From Rana temporaria (lineage: Eukaryota; Chordata; Amphibia; Anura; Ranidae), in the NCBI RefSeq assembly GCF_905171775.1, contig NC_053500.1:125320140-125384139 (forward strand): a DNA stretch of 64,000 bases, read 5' to 3'. The first letter of the stretch is position 1. Every line of letters begins with the position of its first letter. The notes under the pieces are model-generated. The model had not been told where the DNA came from. It was given only the letters and a program-made list of their open reading frames with translations, and searched no databases. This document shows positions 10,590 through 22,499 of the stretch, piece after piece. The translations under genes and the position numbers were made by a program.

Positions 10590-10955
10590 CTAATGCCCCA
10601 TACACACGATTGGATTTTCCGTTGGAATTCCACTCAAGCTTGGCCTGCATACATACGGTCAAACAAAAGTTCTCTGAACTTTCGACCGTCAAGAATGCGG
10701 TGACATACAACACTACGACGAGCCGAGAAAATGAAGTTTAATGCTTCTCGGCATGCGTCGGAATTGCCACAGACGATCGGATTTTCCAATAGGAATTTTT
10801 TCCATCTGAAAATTTGAGAACCATCTCTCAATCTTTTGCTGGCGGAAATTCCGACAGCAAAAGTGCGATGGAGCATACACGGTCGGAATTTCCGTTCAAA
10901 ATCTCACATCAGACTTTTGCTGTCGAAATTTCCAATCGTGTGGACGGGGCATATG
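10590..10955. mobile_element. Type 1 palindromic MITE (GCCCCATACACACGAT)
   Basis: Termini AATGCCCCATACACACGAT and ATCGTGTGGACGGGGCAT. Internal blocks TTTTCCGTTGGAATTCC and GGCGGAAATTCCGACAGCA recur at 16070, 55870-56750 and 63585-63740. It provides the uninterrupted comparator for the nested copy at 55632-56775. Confidence 0.75.
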
Positions 10956-10996
10956 GGGTTTGATCATATTTTCAGAAAACACTTTCAATGGTATGC

Positions 10997-11870
10997 TCAA
11001 CCTTCTGAGCGGTATTCCCGAGTCTGACTCGGGGTGAGATTTTTTGTCTGCTATCGGTATCCCCAAGCCAGACTCGGGCTCGCCTCGCTGCAGCCACAGA
11101 CAAAGTTACTTACCTTGTCCCTGGATCCAGCGATGCCACCGCGCTGTGTGAGCGAGCGGGACCTCCTCGCTCGATTCACACAGTGCCTCTGTGTGCCGCC
11201 GATCTCCGTTCCCTGCGACGTTACGACGCACGGGAGCGGAGAACGGCGCCAAATTAAAAAAAGTAAACAAACACAATACATACAGTATACTGTAATCTTA
11301 TAGATTACAGTACTGTATGTAAAAAATACACACCCCCCTTGTCCCTAGTGGTCTGTCCAGTGTCCTACATGTTCTTTTATATAATAAAAACTGTTCTTTC
11401 TCCCTGCAAACTGTAGATTGTCCATAGCAACCAAAAGTGTCCCTTTATGTCAAAAATGGTTTTAGAGCAGCTAGAAAACAGCGATAATAAATGATAATCA
11501 CTTGCAGAATTGTGCGATAGCGATTTGTGGGGAAATTCGTCATAAAAAAATAAAAGTAATGACAGCGACAATTCTGCAACTGAGCAAATTTCAGTGATTT
11601 TGAGTTGATTACATTATTGAATAATTTTTATTTTTATTATATTATTATTTGTTATAATTTATTATATTATAATTTATAATTTTGTTTTAAAAAAAATGTC
11701 ATACCCGGGATGCCTACTAGACTCTTGTTTGGTCAGATTTAAGTGAGTCATTCCTAAGAATTGCAGGCCTACAGTATAAAACGCCAAATTTCCTTGCAAA
11801 TAATTGTACCGCTTTCAGCACCTTTTTTCTGAAATAATCATACCGCCAGGGAGGTTAAGAGACCAATAGG
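10997..11870 (-). repeat. GGCGGTATGATTATTTC dispersed repeat, reverse orientation
   Basis: Ends AATCATACCGCCAGGGAGG at the right; the complement begins CCTCCCTGGCGGTATGATT. The left end has CCCGAGTCTGACTCGGGG. A small palindrome near 11275-11325 pairs GTATACTGTAATCT with AGATTACAGTAC. Recognised as another high-copy ranid family. Confidence 0.65.
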
Positions 11871-12462
11871 GAGCAAATAGAAGTCGATTGTTAGACTTTA
11901 TGTATACTTTAATGGTGCTCATCTACCATGAAATTTGCTGCTACTAATACTGGTTTCAAATTGGAAATTTTTTAACAGATCTGGCCGCATGTAAAATAAA
12001 GAAAGTCAAGTTTAGCCCTTGATATTCCTCTCCTCAGCTAGCCCCGAGGGCCTGGAAAATATAATTGATAATTTGAACATGCTGATTACACATATCATTG
12101 ATGCTCATTTGTTTATTTGTGTAGCAGCAAGAAAATTAATGTTATATCGTTCCATTTCTTAATTGCCTTACACATCCTACAAAACTAATTACTGCAATTT
12201 CTTAAACACCCTGCAGCCCACCACCTGTGACTCACAATATTTCATGCTTTTAATATATAATACTATAACGTGCAGAATGGTTTATTTTTTATTTTAATTT
12301 CTGCCAATGACGCCATTGGTGAGACTGATAGTGTGTGTTGGGCAACTGTCTTGGGAAATAACATTCAAAGGAATGTAGATTAAAGTTTTCAATTGCATGT
12401 TTTTAGTGATTTCAACAGTTCCTCATTCTAAAAATATACCATGATCATTAGACCTTCTTTAA
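11871..12462. other. Intron 2 DNA, nothing recognised
   Basis: AT-rich and apparently single copy within the window. Confidence 0.4.
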
Positions 12463-12681
12463 CCATTTCAGCCCTGGAAGGATTTACCCACTTCCTGACC
12501 AGGCCATTTTTTTTGCGATACAGCACTGCCTCGCTATAACTCACAATTGCGCGGTCGTGCGACGTGGTTCCCAAACAAAATTGATGTCCTTTTTCTCCCA
12601 CAAATGGAGATTTCTTTTGGTGGTATTTGATCACCTCTGAGTTTTTTTTATTTTTTTGCTATATAAAAAAAAAAGCGTAAA

Positions 12682-12732
<51 letters not shown>

Positions 12733-12753
12733 CGCTTTTTTTTTTTTATAGAG

Positions 12754-12816
<63 letters not shown>

Positions 12817-12830
12817 TTATTTATTTATTT
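12463..12830. repeat. AACCATTTCAGCCC repeat with two (TA)n microsatellites
   Basis: The repeat body runs to about 12660 (GCGCGGTCGTGCGACGTGG present). It is followed by TA runs at about 12688-12729 and 12757-12811. The segments TAAAAAAAAAAGCGTAAA and TTTACGCTTTTTTTTTTTA around the first run are complementary and could form a hairpin. Confidence 0.75.
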
Positions 12831-13422
12831 AATTTTTTGTCCAGTCCTCAGCCTTTTCTCCCCATGTTCCTGCAGTCGTGGATCTTTCGACATCATCAAG
12901 TATAATGCAGAGCCCTCAGTCTGGCACTGAACATGAGGACACCAAAAGGACATTCCACAATCTGGAGCATAGGGAGGAAGATTTGAGTGCCAGCTGTCTG
13001 GGAAACAGGGTAGCAGATAAGTAAAACTGCTTTTTCTGGTACCCTACCCAACACTGTATCCTGGCCTAGGCCAACAAGGCCCAGGCGTAGGGCAGCACTT
13101 TGCAGGGGGGCAGCACGGAAAGAGTCCCTGCCGGCTTGTGCTACACTGTTAGCCCAGTCCGCCCCCATAAGACGCTACACTGAGAGGCAAATTAGTCTAG
13201 TTCCCCCATAAAGCAGCCACACTGCTTCCATTATGCAGGCAGCCGGCATTTCGCAACCGTGGGGGGGGGGGCACTGCTTCTAATTTTGACTGTCCTATCA
13301 TCCTGGACCACAAACCTTCCTCATTGTGCTATGTTTCTGCTGCACCATTGGCATGGTTTAATCGTCTTAATCCTCTTGTCCGAGGATGAAAGAATGTCCG
13401 TGATAGGCGGAACACTAAACAC
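12831..13422. other. Intron 2 DNA and outer palindrome arm
   Basis: Mostly unrecognised. The end (CGTGATAGGCGGAACAC near 13398) pairs with GTGTTCCACCTATCACGG near 14187, so the type 2 element between them sits in the loop of an older palindrome. Confidence 0.5.
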
Positions 13423-13426
13423 AGTG

Positions 13427-14165
13427 GGGCAGATTCATCAATAGATACGCCGGCGGATCTCCTGATCCGCCGTCGTATCTGTGAGACCCGACGGTCGGAT
13501 CTGTGAGATCCGACGGTCGGAGCTATGCGACTGATTCATAAGTTCATAAGTTCCGCATAGATCTCCCTTAGATCCGACTGGTGTAAGTGACTTACACCAG
13601 TCGAATCTTAGGCTGTAATCTCCCGCCGGCCGCTAGGTGTCGTCGCTATTTTTTACACGTCGCATATGCAAATGAGGAAAACCGCCGATTCATGTCCGTA
13701 CGCCCGCCCGTCGCTCTTTTTCTACGTCGTTTGCATTCGGCTTTTTCCGGCGGATAGCTACCCCTGTTAATATGAGGGGTAGCTAATGTTAAGTATGGCC
13801 GCCGTTCCCGCGCCAAGATTCAACATTTTTACGTCGTTTGCGTAAGGAATCCCGATGGCCGCAATTGACGTACCCGCCGCTAACAATGACGTCCTAGCGA
13901 CGTCATTTGGAGCATGCGCACTGGGCTTTTTCACGGCGGCGCATGCGCAGTTAAATCGGTGCGGGAACGCGCCTGATTTAAATTGTACACTCCCCCTAGC
14001 CGCGGAATTTGCATTCCGCCGGGGGGAGTTAGGATCCGACGGTGCAGTTTGCGAGGCAAGTGCTTGGTGAATCATGCACTAAGCCTCGCTAAATTGCACC
14101 GGCGGATCGTAAACCAGGTAGATCTAGCGGATCTAAAGATCCGCAGATCTACATGAATCCGGCCC
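13427..14165. mobile_element. Type 2 palindromic element, complete (739 bp)
   Basis: Termini GGGCAGATTCAT and ATGAATCCGGCCC are flanked by AGTG direct repeats (13423-13426 and 14166-14169). Arms carry GCCGCTAGGTGTCG, ATGCAAATGAGGAAAACCGCC and multiple GACGTC blocks. Non-coding. Confidence 0.75.
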
Positions 14166-14169
14166 AGTG

Positions 14170-14869
14170 TCTGCTGGGAAACTGCGTGTTCCACCTATCA
14201 CGGAACAGAACGAGGAGGAGGCGCGACTTTTCAAGAATGGCCGCCTGCCATCTGACTCTGCAGTGCACCATAATCAGATAAACAGAACGAGGAGGAGGCA
14301 CGACTTTTCCACAATGGTTGCCCGCCATCTGACTCTGCACCATAATCAGGTACACAGTTAGGAGTAGGGTGACCGCATTTTGCAGGTCTGTCCCGGGCAC
14401 CTTCATTCCAGGACAATACATTGTCCTGGAATGAAACTGACACAGCTACCCCCTGGGCCAAACTGATGCTGTCGGCATGAGATCTGGGATTTTTTTTCCC
14501 AATCTCATGCTTTCCAGCCTGGAGGAGAGATGTGGGGTCTTATTGATTTTTAGATCTCTCCATAAAGAGGACCTGACACTATAGATTCCTATTACAAGGG
14601 ATGTTTACATTCCTTGTAATAGGAATAAAAGTGATGAAAAAAAATTAAATTGTAAAAAAAAAAGTGCAAAAATAAAAAAAAATGAAGTAAAATAAAAAAA
14701 TTAAAACGCCCCTGTCCCTGGTAGCTCGCACTCAGAAGCGAACACACATTTAAGTCCCGCCCACATATATAAAAACACCATTTAAACCACACATGTGAGG
14801 TCTCGGCGTGTGTGTTAGAGCGCAAGCAACAATTCTAGCACTAGACCTCTAACTCTAAACTGGTAACCG
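14170..14869. repeat. Repeat-derived intron 2 DNA
   Basis: Contains direct copies of ACGAGGAGGAGGCGCGACTT (14209) and ACGAGGAGGAGGCACGAC (14286). A short palindrome TCATTCCAGGACAATACATT lies near 14402. CCTTGTAATAGGAATAAAAG near 14613 pairs with CTATTACAAGGGATG. Family unresolved. Confidence 0.5.
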
Positions 14870-15262
14870 GTAAAAAAAATTAGGCGCCTCCTATGGAGAT
14901 TTTTAAGTGCCAAAGTTTGGCGCCATTTAATAAGTTTGTGCAATTTTAAAGCGTGACATGTTAGGTATCTATTTACTCGGCGTATCATCATCTTTCACAT
15001 TATACAAAAAAATTGGGCTAACTTTACTCTTTTGTTGTTTTTTAATTCATGAAATTGTTTTTTTTTTCAAAAAAAAGGCACTTGAAAAATGATTGCGCAA
15101 ATACTGTGCGAGATAAAAAGTTGCAATGACCGCCATTTTTTTCCCTAGGGTGTCTGCTAATATATAATGTTTGGGGGTCCTGAGTAATTTTCTTGCAAAA
15201 AAATTATGATTTTTTACATGTAGGAGAGGAGTGCCAGAATTGGCCTGGTATGGAAGTGGTTA
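14870..15262. repeat. Dispersed repeat ending GGAAGTGGTTA, abutting exon 3
   Basis: Contains TTATACAAAAAAATTGGGCT and TTTGGGGGTCCTGAGTAATT, also found at 37735-38018. Ends TGGCCTGGTATGGAAGTGG about 42 bases before the exon 3 acceptor. Confidence 0.65.
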
Positions 15263-15303
15263 CATTTTCTTGTCTTTACTTATTAATATTTTCTGTTCCC
15301 TAG

Positions 15304-15546
15304 GGCCCCAACCATCCGAGGAATCTGGCACAGAAGCTCACTTCAAGGTTTCCGATGCGCTGGAGGATGGAGTATGGAGTGCTGCAGTGGTCAGCAGTGA
15401 AGGAGACTCCCTTGTTCTTTCCATCCGCTCCCCGCCTGATGCCCGCATTGGGCACTACAGCCTCACTTTGGAGACCTCTAACGGAACTGAGGAGAATTCC
15501 TGCAGTGTTGGGGAATTATATCTAATTTTTAACCCATGGTGCCCAG
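15304..15546 (+). CDS. TGM2: TGM2-like exon 3: N-terminal beta-sandwich, second half
   Basis: This exon of 243 nt (phase 1 to phase 1) encodes about 81 residues equivalent to human TG2 64-144. It opens GPQPSEESGTEAHF and closes with VGELYLIFNPWCP. The acceptor is CCCTAG and the donor is G/GTAAGT. PDARIGHYSLTLE matches the strand-turn-strand typical of the domain. The acceptor lies only about 40 bases after a dispersed repeat that ends GGAAGTGGTTA near 15262, so the branch-point region of intron 2 is close to transposon-derived DNA. Exon length is identical to human and no stop or frameshift interrupts it. Confidence 0.95.
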
Positions 15547-15613
15547 GTAAGTGAGTTAAGTTCAAACTCGCAAGTATGAAACTTTTGGGTGATGTATACA
15601 TTACAAAGTACAT

Positions 15614-16200
15614 TTAAGATCTCGTACACACGACCGAACATGTCCGCGGACCAGTTTCAGCAGACATGTTCGGTCGTGTGTACGGCCTAGCGGACAAATG
15701 TCCGGCGGATCGGACAGGTTTCCAGCGGACAAATGTTTCTTAGCATGCTAAGCAACATGTCCGCTGGAAGCCTGTCCGTCGGACATGTTCGGTCGTCTGT
15801 ACGACTCACCGGACATGTCCGCTCGGCCGAAAGCCCTCGCATGCGTCGAAGTGATTCGACGCATGCGTGGAAGCATTGACCTTCCAGGGTCGCGCACGTC
15901 GCCGCGTCATTGTCGCGGCACGTCACTGCGTTTGTTTTCCGCGGGGACCGAACGCTTCCGTATCGTACTTGATTCAGAGCATGCGTGGAATTTTGTGCGT
16001 CGGAATTGTCCACACACAATCTGAATTTACGAGAACGGATTTTGTTGTCGGAAAATTTGAGAACCAGCTCTCAAATTTTTGTTGTCCGAAATTCCGACAG
16101 CAAATGTCCGATGGAGCCTAGACACGGTCGGAATTTTCGACCAAAAGCTCCCATCGAAGATTTGTTGTCGGAATTTCTGATCGTCTGTACGCGGCATTAG
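15614..16200. mobile_element. Type 1 palindromic elements (ACACACGACCGAACATG)
   Basis: A hairpin at 15625-15690 pairs ACACACGACCGAACATGTCC with its complement. A related unit with AATTCCGACAGCAAATG runs to about 16197 (CGTCTGTACGCGGCATTA). Non-coding composite. Confidence 0.65.
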
Positions 16201-16456
16201 AGAAGTAGATCTCAAAATTTTAATAGGATCCTAAGAGCAAAACATGGCTCATGCCGTTAAAATACATAATCTATTCAGAGACTGATAGGTCCCCTTTCTC
16301 AAGGTGATAGACCAAAGAAAAAGGGGACCCGTGTGTCCCCAAAACCTCAATTTTTTTTTCATGAGCTAAATTTTGCTATTGAGATCTCAGTAAAAATTTG
16401 AGATCTACTCCACTCTTCTTGGGTGCTGCCCATTTTTGTCTATGGATTTACACATT
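16201..16456. other. Intron 3 DNA, nothing recognised
   Basis: Short AT-rich stretch between two palindromic elements. Confidence 0.4.
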
Positions 16457-17390
16457 ATGGGCCAGATTCAGGTAGGGAGCGCGTAACTCTGTGCGGGCGT
16501 AGCGTATCGTATTTACACCACGCCTCCGCAACTTTGATAGGCAAGTGCATTATTCACAAAGCACTTGCTCCGTAAGTTGCGGCGGCGTAGCGTAAATTGG
16601 CCGGCGTAAGCCCGCCTAATTCAAATGTGTAAGATTTGGGCGTGTTTTATGTAAAATCATCGTGACCCCACGTAAATGACGCTTTTTACGAACGACGCAT
16701 GCACCGTCCGTGAATGTATCCCAGTGCGCATGCTCCAAATTAACCCGCAAATAGTCAATGCTTTCGACGTGAACGTAAATTACGCACAGCCCTATTCGCG
16801 AATGACTTACGCAAACGACGTAATCGACGGAAAATTCGATGCTGGCCCGACGTCCATACTTAAAGCGGGGGTTCACCCAAAAATACATTTTTAACATTAC
16901 ATTCAGCCGAGTTGTCCTAATGACAATTGGCTGTTTTTTTTTGTCTCTCCGACCGTCGCATACTACGCGTCACGAGTTGCCGAAAGAAGCCGAACGTCGG
17001 TGCGGCTCTATACCGTGCCTGCGCACCGACGTTCGGCTTCTTTCGGCAACTCGTGAGGCGCAGTATGCGACGGTCGGAAGCCTGTCAATCAGATAGGAAC
17101 GCCCAGTCCCGCAGAAGACATACCCGGAAGCGGCGGTGAAAATAAGGTATGTTCGGGAAAAATAAATAAAAAAACAGCCGATTGTCATTAGGACAACTCG
17201 GCTGAATGTAATGTTAAAAATTTATTTTTTGGGTGAACCTCCACTTTAACATTGGCTACGCCTCATATAGCAGGGGTAACTTTACGCTGGAAAAAGCCTT
17301 ACGTAAACGGCATATCTGTACTGCGACGGCCCGGCGTACGTTCGTGAATAGGCGTATCTAGCTGATTTACATATTCAACCCGTGGCTAGA
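16457..17390. mobile_element. Type 2 palindromic element, split by a TTAA MITE
   Basis: Begins GGGCCAGATTCAGGTAGG. The core is interrupted at GACGTCCATACTTTAA by element 16864-17245 and resumes TTAACATTGGCTACGCCTCA. The right terminus is missing. Confidence 0.7.
16864..17245. mobile_element. TTAA-flanked palindromic MITE, 382 bp
   Basis: Termini AGCGGGGGTTCACCC and the complement of AGTGGAGGTTCACCC lie between TTAA at 16860-16863 and 17246-17249. Arms around GACGTTCGGCTTCTTTCGG are complementary. The empty site is visible in the paralogous type 2 copy near 54350-54400. Confidence 0.87.
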
Positions 17391-17919
17391 GGAAATTGGA
17401 AGGCATCATCTAAGGCCTGCTTGAATGATACTCCCAATTATAGCACAATAAAGCAGAAACCAAATTACAACAGGAGGGCAGCCCCGTGCCGTTCATTTTT
17501 ATAATTTTTTAGTCCTAACCAGGTACACAGGAAACCAAAAACAATTTTGGCATCTAAGTGGGAAATCGGTTTTGTGTCCCCATTTACGATTTATGAAATT
17601 CAGAAACTAATAACAGTGATATTTCCAACTGTGTGCTTTGTGCTATTTTTCAATATGTTTTTTATTTTTTTTTATGAAATTTTTATTTTATTGCTTTGTA
17701 AGTCATACAAAAAAATGTTGTGTTTCACAAGCCGCTAACATCTGTATTGCCTACATGTGCTCTCCCGTGATATTATTCTCCCAGCTGTTCTTCGCTCCCA
17801 CAAATTCCCATTCAATTTATTTTAAGCATGCTGATTTGTTTGACATTTATGTTAAGGTCACTGTAATAGGAATTGTGCCAGGGTCCTTCATTCGGTGTAA
17901 TTCTATCTCCATTTCTTAG
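17391..17919. other. Intron 3, 3' end, nothing recognised
   Basis: T-rich low-complexity sequence near 17640-17700; otherwise unremarkable up to the exon 4 acceptor. Confidence 0.4.
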
Positions 17920-18038
17920 AGGACTCCGTATATCTAGAGCATGAAGAGGAACGCATGGAATATATTCAGTGTCAGTATGGGATCGTCTTCCAAGGCACCA
18001 AAGACTCTATTGACCCTGTTCCTTGGAACTTCGGACAG
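17920..18038 (+). CDS. TGM2: TGM2-like exon 4: linker into catalytic core
   Basis: This 119-nt exon (phase 1 to 0) encodes EDSVYLEHEEERMEYIQ, a variable stretch, and then PVPWNFGQ. It equals human TG2 145-184. The acceptor is TTCTTAG and the donor is CAG/GTACAT. The invariant PWNFGQ leads into the catalytic core. The loop before it is informative: human TG2 has Lys173-Phe174, which hold the guanine base, whereas this exon has Asp-Ser at the aligned positions (the sequence reads GTKDSIDPVPW). A change in nucleotide binding is therefore plausible. Exon length matches human exactly, so the alignment has no gap. Confidence 0.94.
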
Positions 18039-18123
18039 GTACATTCCTGGGATGCTTTTCTTTATGTTGCATTATGTTTTTTTTTTTTTTCGTAAATGGG
18101 CTTCCGGGAAAAGACAAATCCTT

Positions 18124-18825
18124 GGGCTGGATTCAGGTAGATTTGCGCTTTTTTTACGAAGGCCCCCGCAAATTTACTGCGCTGCCCTTGATTCACGGAG
18201 CAGTAGCTTCGTAAATTGCGTGGGCGCGCCGGCAAAATGCCCAGCGTAAGCGTTCGCAATTTAAATGATCCCGTAGGGGGCGGGAATCATTTAAATTAGG
18301 CGCGTTCCCGCGCCGATCGTAAAGCGCATGCTCCGTCGGGAAACTTTCCCGACGTGCATTGCGGCAAATGACGTCGCAAGGACGTCATTTGCTTCAAAGT
18401 GAACGTGAATGGCGTCCAGCGCCATTCACGAATCACTTACGCAAACTACGTAAATTTGAAATTTCGCGACGCGGGAACGACGGGTATACGTAACATTAGC
18501 TGCCCCTGCTAATAGCAGCCTTACGCGAAAAACGCCGTACGGAAACGACGTAAACTGCGTACGCAGGGCTCGCGCAACGTTGTGAATCGGCGTTAGTATG
18601 CAATTTGCAAACTATACGCTGAGCACAACGGGGACGCCACCTAGCGGCCATCGCAAGAATGCAGCCTAAGATATGCGGGCATAAGAGCCTTATGCCGCGC
18701 AGATCTTAGGCTGCAGTCGGCGTAACGAGGTTCCTGAATCAGGAGCATTCGTTACGCCGGGGCAACTAAGCAATTGCGCTGCGTAACTATGGTTACACAG
18801 GCGCAATTGCTTCTTGAATCCGGGT
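18124..18825. mobile_element. Type 2 palindromic element
   Basis: Termini GGGCTGGATTCAGG and CTTGAATCCGGGTC. Contains GCATGCTCCGTCGGGAAAC, GACGTCATTTGC and GCCACCTAGCGGCC. Starts about 85 bases after exon 4. Confidence 0.7.
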
Positions 18826-19100
18826 CATTGTTTTTTTTAAAGCAGGATTCTGGCAACAAAAAATTGTGATAGAATGAGAAAGGTTTAGAACCTTGTCAGT
18901 TCTTGGATTGCAGTGTTTGCCCCTTTGGGGAGATTTCCTCCACTTCCTGTTGTGGTGATATGACAGGAAATCAGTGAAAACCATCCCAAAGCCAGGAGAA
19001 AGCCAACCTTTGGAAATTGTCACTGGAATACACCTCCATGGGAAGATATCCCTACCACTTGTTCAGTGGATTTCCCCACCACTACTGTTTTAAAGGCCAA

Positions 19101-19490
19101 GGGCCAGATTCTCGTAGAACTGCGGCGGCGTAACGTATCCCGTTTACGTTACACCGCCGCAAGTTTTCAGCGTAAGTGCTTGATTCACAAAGCACTTACC
19201 TGTAAACTTGCGGCGGTGTATCGTAAACACGTCTGGCGCAAGCCTGCCTAATTCAAATGGGTGTGTACCATATAAATTAGGCGCGCTCCCGCGCCGAACG
19301 TTCTGCGCATGCTCCGTTCGCAATTTTCCCGACGTGCTTTGCGCGAAATTACGGCGCCCCGACGTGTTTGTGAATGGCGACGTGCGTAACGTACTTACGC
19401 CGAAATTTTTTTTTTCAATTCAAAGCGGGAACGACGGCCATACTTTACCATGGCTCGTTACGCCGCCGCAATTCTACGTGAATCTGGCCC
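19101..19490. mobile_element. Type 2 palindromic element, short form
   Basis: Termini GGGCCAGATTCTCGTAGAA and ACGTGAATCTGGCCC, flanked by CAA-like repeats. Core blocks are AAGCACTTAC and CGACGTG. Confidence 0.75.
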
Positions 19491-19492
19491 AA

Positions 19493-19690
19493 TGAGATTA
19501 TCCAACGGGAATTGTGTGATGAAAGGCTGTTTTCGGAAGATCCGACCGTTTGTACGCTCCATCAGACAATTGTTGCCGGATTTTCCGCCAACAAATGTGG
19601 GATAGCGCGCTTTAAAACTGTCCGCCGACAAATGTGTGTTGATGGATTATCCGATCGTGTGTACAGAAGTCCCTCGGGCAAAACTCCAAA
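19493..19690. repeat. Type 1 repeat fragment
   Basis: Contains TCCAACGGGAATTGTGTG and ATCCGATCGTGTGTACAG, the type 1 vocabulary, without intact termini. Confidence 0.55.
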
Positions 19691-19764
19691 GTACAAACAC
19701 GCATGCTCAGATACAATGCTCACCATAACTAAACGTTAGCAGAATTTGCCCAAAGGGTGGCGCT

Positions 19765-20527
19765 CATTGGGGTGAGCAGCCTATTGCATTAGGGTGTGCA
19801 CCCCAAGTCTCAAACACACACTACTGATCGCTCACTATGTTTATTCAGAAAGGGAAGGGGTCAGTAAATTACATATTTACCGACCCCCTTCCCCAGGGCT
19901 CAAGTCCTGCGGGAACGCGTGGGAACGGAGTTCCTGCAGTTTTTTTACAGCAGGAACGCAGTTCCCTTTGCAGGACTAGAGCAGCCGAGCCGCCCGAGCC
20001 AATCCTTCACTAAGTGGCGATGCCCAGCTCAAGTCACTGTCAGGGGCAGGCGAACCTTAGTAATCCTTTATGTTACTGGCCGCTTCCTGTATATGGATTC
20101 ATCGGGTAGTGTGCGGGTTTTCCGTCACTTCCTCGATGCCGCAAAGTCTCCTGGGAACTTTTGTCATTGTTCCCAGGAGACATTACGGAGGTCTGCCGCG
20201 AGTTATCGTGGGATTTAGAAAGAACTTGCTTAAAGTGGATCGAAAAAAAAAAAAAAAACATGAAGTTTAGTTAATATGCATATGAGCATATACATTTTTT
20301 TTTTTTGGTGGGGGAGTGGATCTTGGGTGGGAGTTCCCCTACTTCTTTCCCCAGGACTTGACCCCTGCCCTTCCCCCATTCATCCTAAAACATCCCGCAG
20401 CATCAGCCGCTGGGAGAGGAGAGGAGGGAAGCCAGCAGCGGGGGGGGGGAGCCAGGGCAGTAGGGGGAATCTGTGCTGCACAGGGTGATTAGGGTGTGCC
20501 TGGGCACACCCTGTGTGCACACCTATG
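19765..20527. mobile_element. hAT-like non-autonomous element, 763 bp, 8-bp target duplication
   Basis: Bounded by the perfect 8-bp direct repeat GTGGCGCT at 19757-19764 and 20528-20535. Ends are CATTGGGGTGAGCAGCC and the complement of CATAGGTGTGCACACAGGG. The body includes the block shared in reverse with 1395-1895. Eight-bp duplications and CA..TG ends fit hAT transposons. No transposase is recognisable. Confidence 0.82.
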
Positions 20528-20535
20528 GTGGCGCT

Positions 20536-21600
20536 AAAGAGCTGAAAAACCACGTAGTTTTGTGTTTGTTGGCTGACAATTCTTTGCGCTTTGTATGCAA
20601 GACAAGTTCACGGCCAACGCCCTTCGGAACAAAAGTCCTACGCTTTGTCAGCAGAAAATCCGATTGTGTGCACCAGGCATAACAAGGGTCGCCAGGACAG
20701 AGAGGAGGACCTAGCAGAGACGGCAATTAAAACATGAAAGTTGTACTAGTGTTTCCCCACTCTAAAGTGTAAATATGTCTGGAGATTTTCTTTCAAACTC
20801 CCTATTCTTAGCTGTAGTGTAGTAGGAGACTGTAGGACTCGCGCCCTTCTAGTGACAGTTGTACCCCTTCCGACGTTCCTTATCTCGCCAGCGCAGACTG
20901 GCCAATCCCTCCTCTGCCTATCCTCCTGTGTTCAGATCTTCTCAGGACACCTCGCAGTGCTGAAGCTCATCAGGAACACTCAGACGTTGGTGTCACGCCA
21001 TAAAGAGACAACTATGCTTAATGCCATAAAAGGTTTTGGATAAAAGGAGTCATCACATTACTCAGGGGAACAGGAAAAATAACAATGAAATAAAGCCTAT
21101 TCATCTCAGTGAGGGAGTGCTGACTTTTTACACAGTGCAAAGTACCATTATCAGAGTTTAGTAACTTATTAACCCATAAGAATAAATATTCCACTAACAT
21201 GACTACTGTAAGGGATCGGTCACAGCGGTGCGAAAAAACCCGCGCTCCAAGCGTGTTTCCCCATACTCAAAAATTACTTGGTGTGCCATCTGCTACTGGT
21301 GTCAACATATTCCTAACAAAACCAAAAAACGAATGCAGATCGCAAATTATGTGCTTCTGCCTGCACAGGATCACCTGGTACTGGCCGTGCCCCCCACCCA
21401 AAAAAAAAAATATATATATATATTTTTTTTTTTTTTAGTTTTGAGTCTCAGACCCCGAGCAAGCATGCAGCCAATGAATAGAGAAAGGTCAGAATTCCTC
21501 ATCAGTGGCCCATAAAGTACAAGAACAGAACAGGGGCGGACTGACAACTCATGCCCCCCCCCGGGCAATAGGAGATTATGGGGCCCCCAGGCAATAGATT
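20536..21600. other. Intron 4 DNA, mostly unrecognised
   Basis: A type 1-like scrap near 20575-20680, a short AT run near 21411-21422 and a poly-T near 21425. No exon seen. Confidence 0.4.
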
Positions 21601-21605
21601 ATGGG

Positions 21606-22038
21606 GCCACACCGTATACACACACACACATACATACAGTATACATACACAGTATACACACATACAGTATACATACACAGTATACACACACTGTATGTGT
21701 ATTCTGTGTGTATGTATACTGTGTGTGTATGTGTGTTGTGTGTATGTATACTGTGTATGTATACTGTGTGTGTATGTGTATTCTGTGTGTATGTATACTG
21801 TGTGTGTATGTGTATTCTGTGTGTATGTATACTGTGTGTGTATGTGTATTCTGTGTGTATGTATACTCACACAGTATACATACACACAGAATACACATAC
21901 ACACATACAGTATACATACACAGTGTATACACACACACACACAGTATACACACACACACACAGTATACACACACACACACAGTATACACACACATACACA
22001 GTATACACACACATACATACAGTATACATACACAGTAT

Positions 22039-22069
<31 letters not shown>

Positions 22070-22497
22070 GTATACATACACAGTATTCACACTGTATGTG
22101 TATTCTGTGTGTATGTATACTGTGTGTGTATGTGTATTCTGTGTGTATGTATACTGTGTGTGTATGTGTATTCTGTGTGTATGTATACTGTGTGTGTATG
22201 TGTATTCTGTGTGTATGTATACTGTGTGTGTATGTGTATTCTGTGTGTATGTATACTGTGTGTGTGTATGTGTATTCTGTGTGTATGTATACTGTGTGTG
22301 TATGTGTATTCTGTGTGTATGTATACTGTGTGTGTATGTGTATTCTGTGTGTATGTATACTCACACAGTATACATACACACAGAATACACATACACACAT
22401 ACAGTATACATACACACAGTATACACACACACAGTATACACACACACACACAGTATACACACACATACACACAGTATATACACACACACAGTATACA
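21606..22497. repeat. Strand-switching GTAT/CACA microsatellite, about 890 bp
   Basis: Alternating blocks are CA-rich (21613-21690), TG-rich (21690-21868), CA-rich (21868-22090), TG-rich (22090-22358) and CA-rich (22358-22497). TG blocks repeat a 34-bp unit (TATTCTGTGTGTATGTATAC then TGTGTGTGTATGTG). Adjacent blocks are complementary and can fold. Long open frames here, in both directions, are artefacts of the repeat. Confidence 0.9.
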
Positions 22498-22499
22498 CA

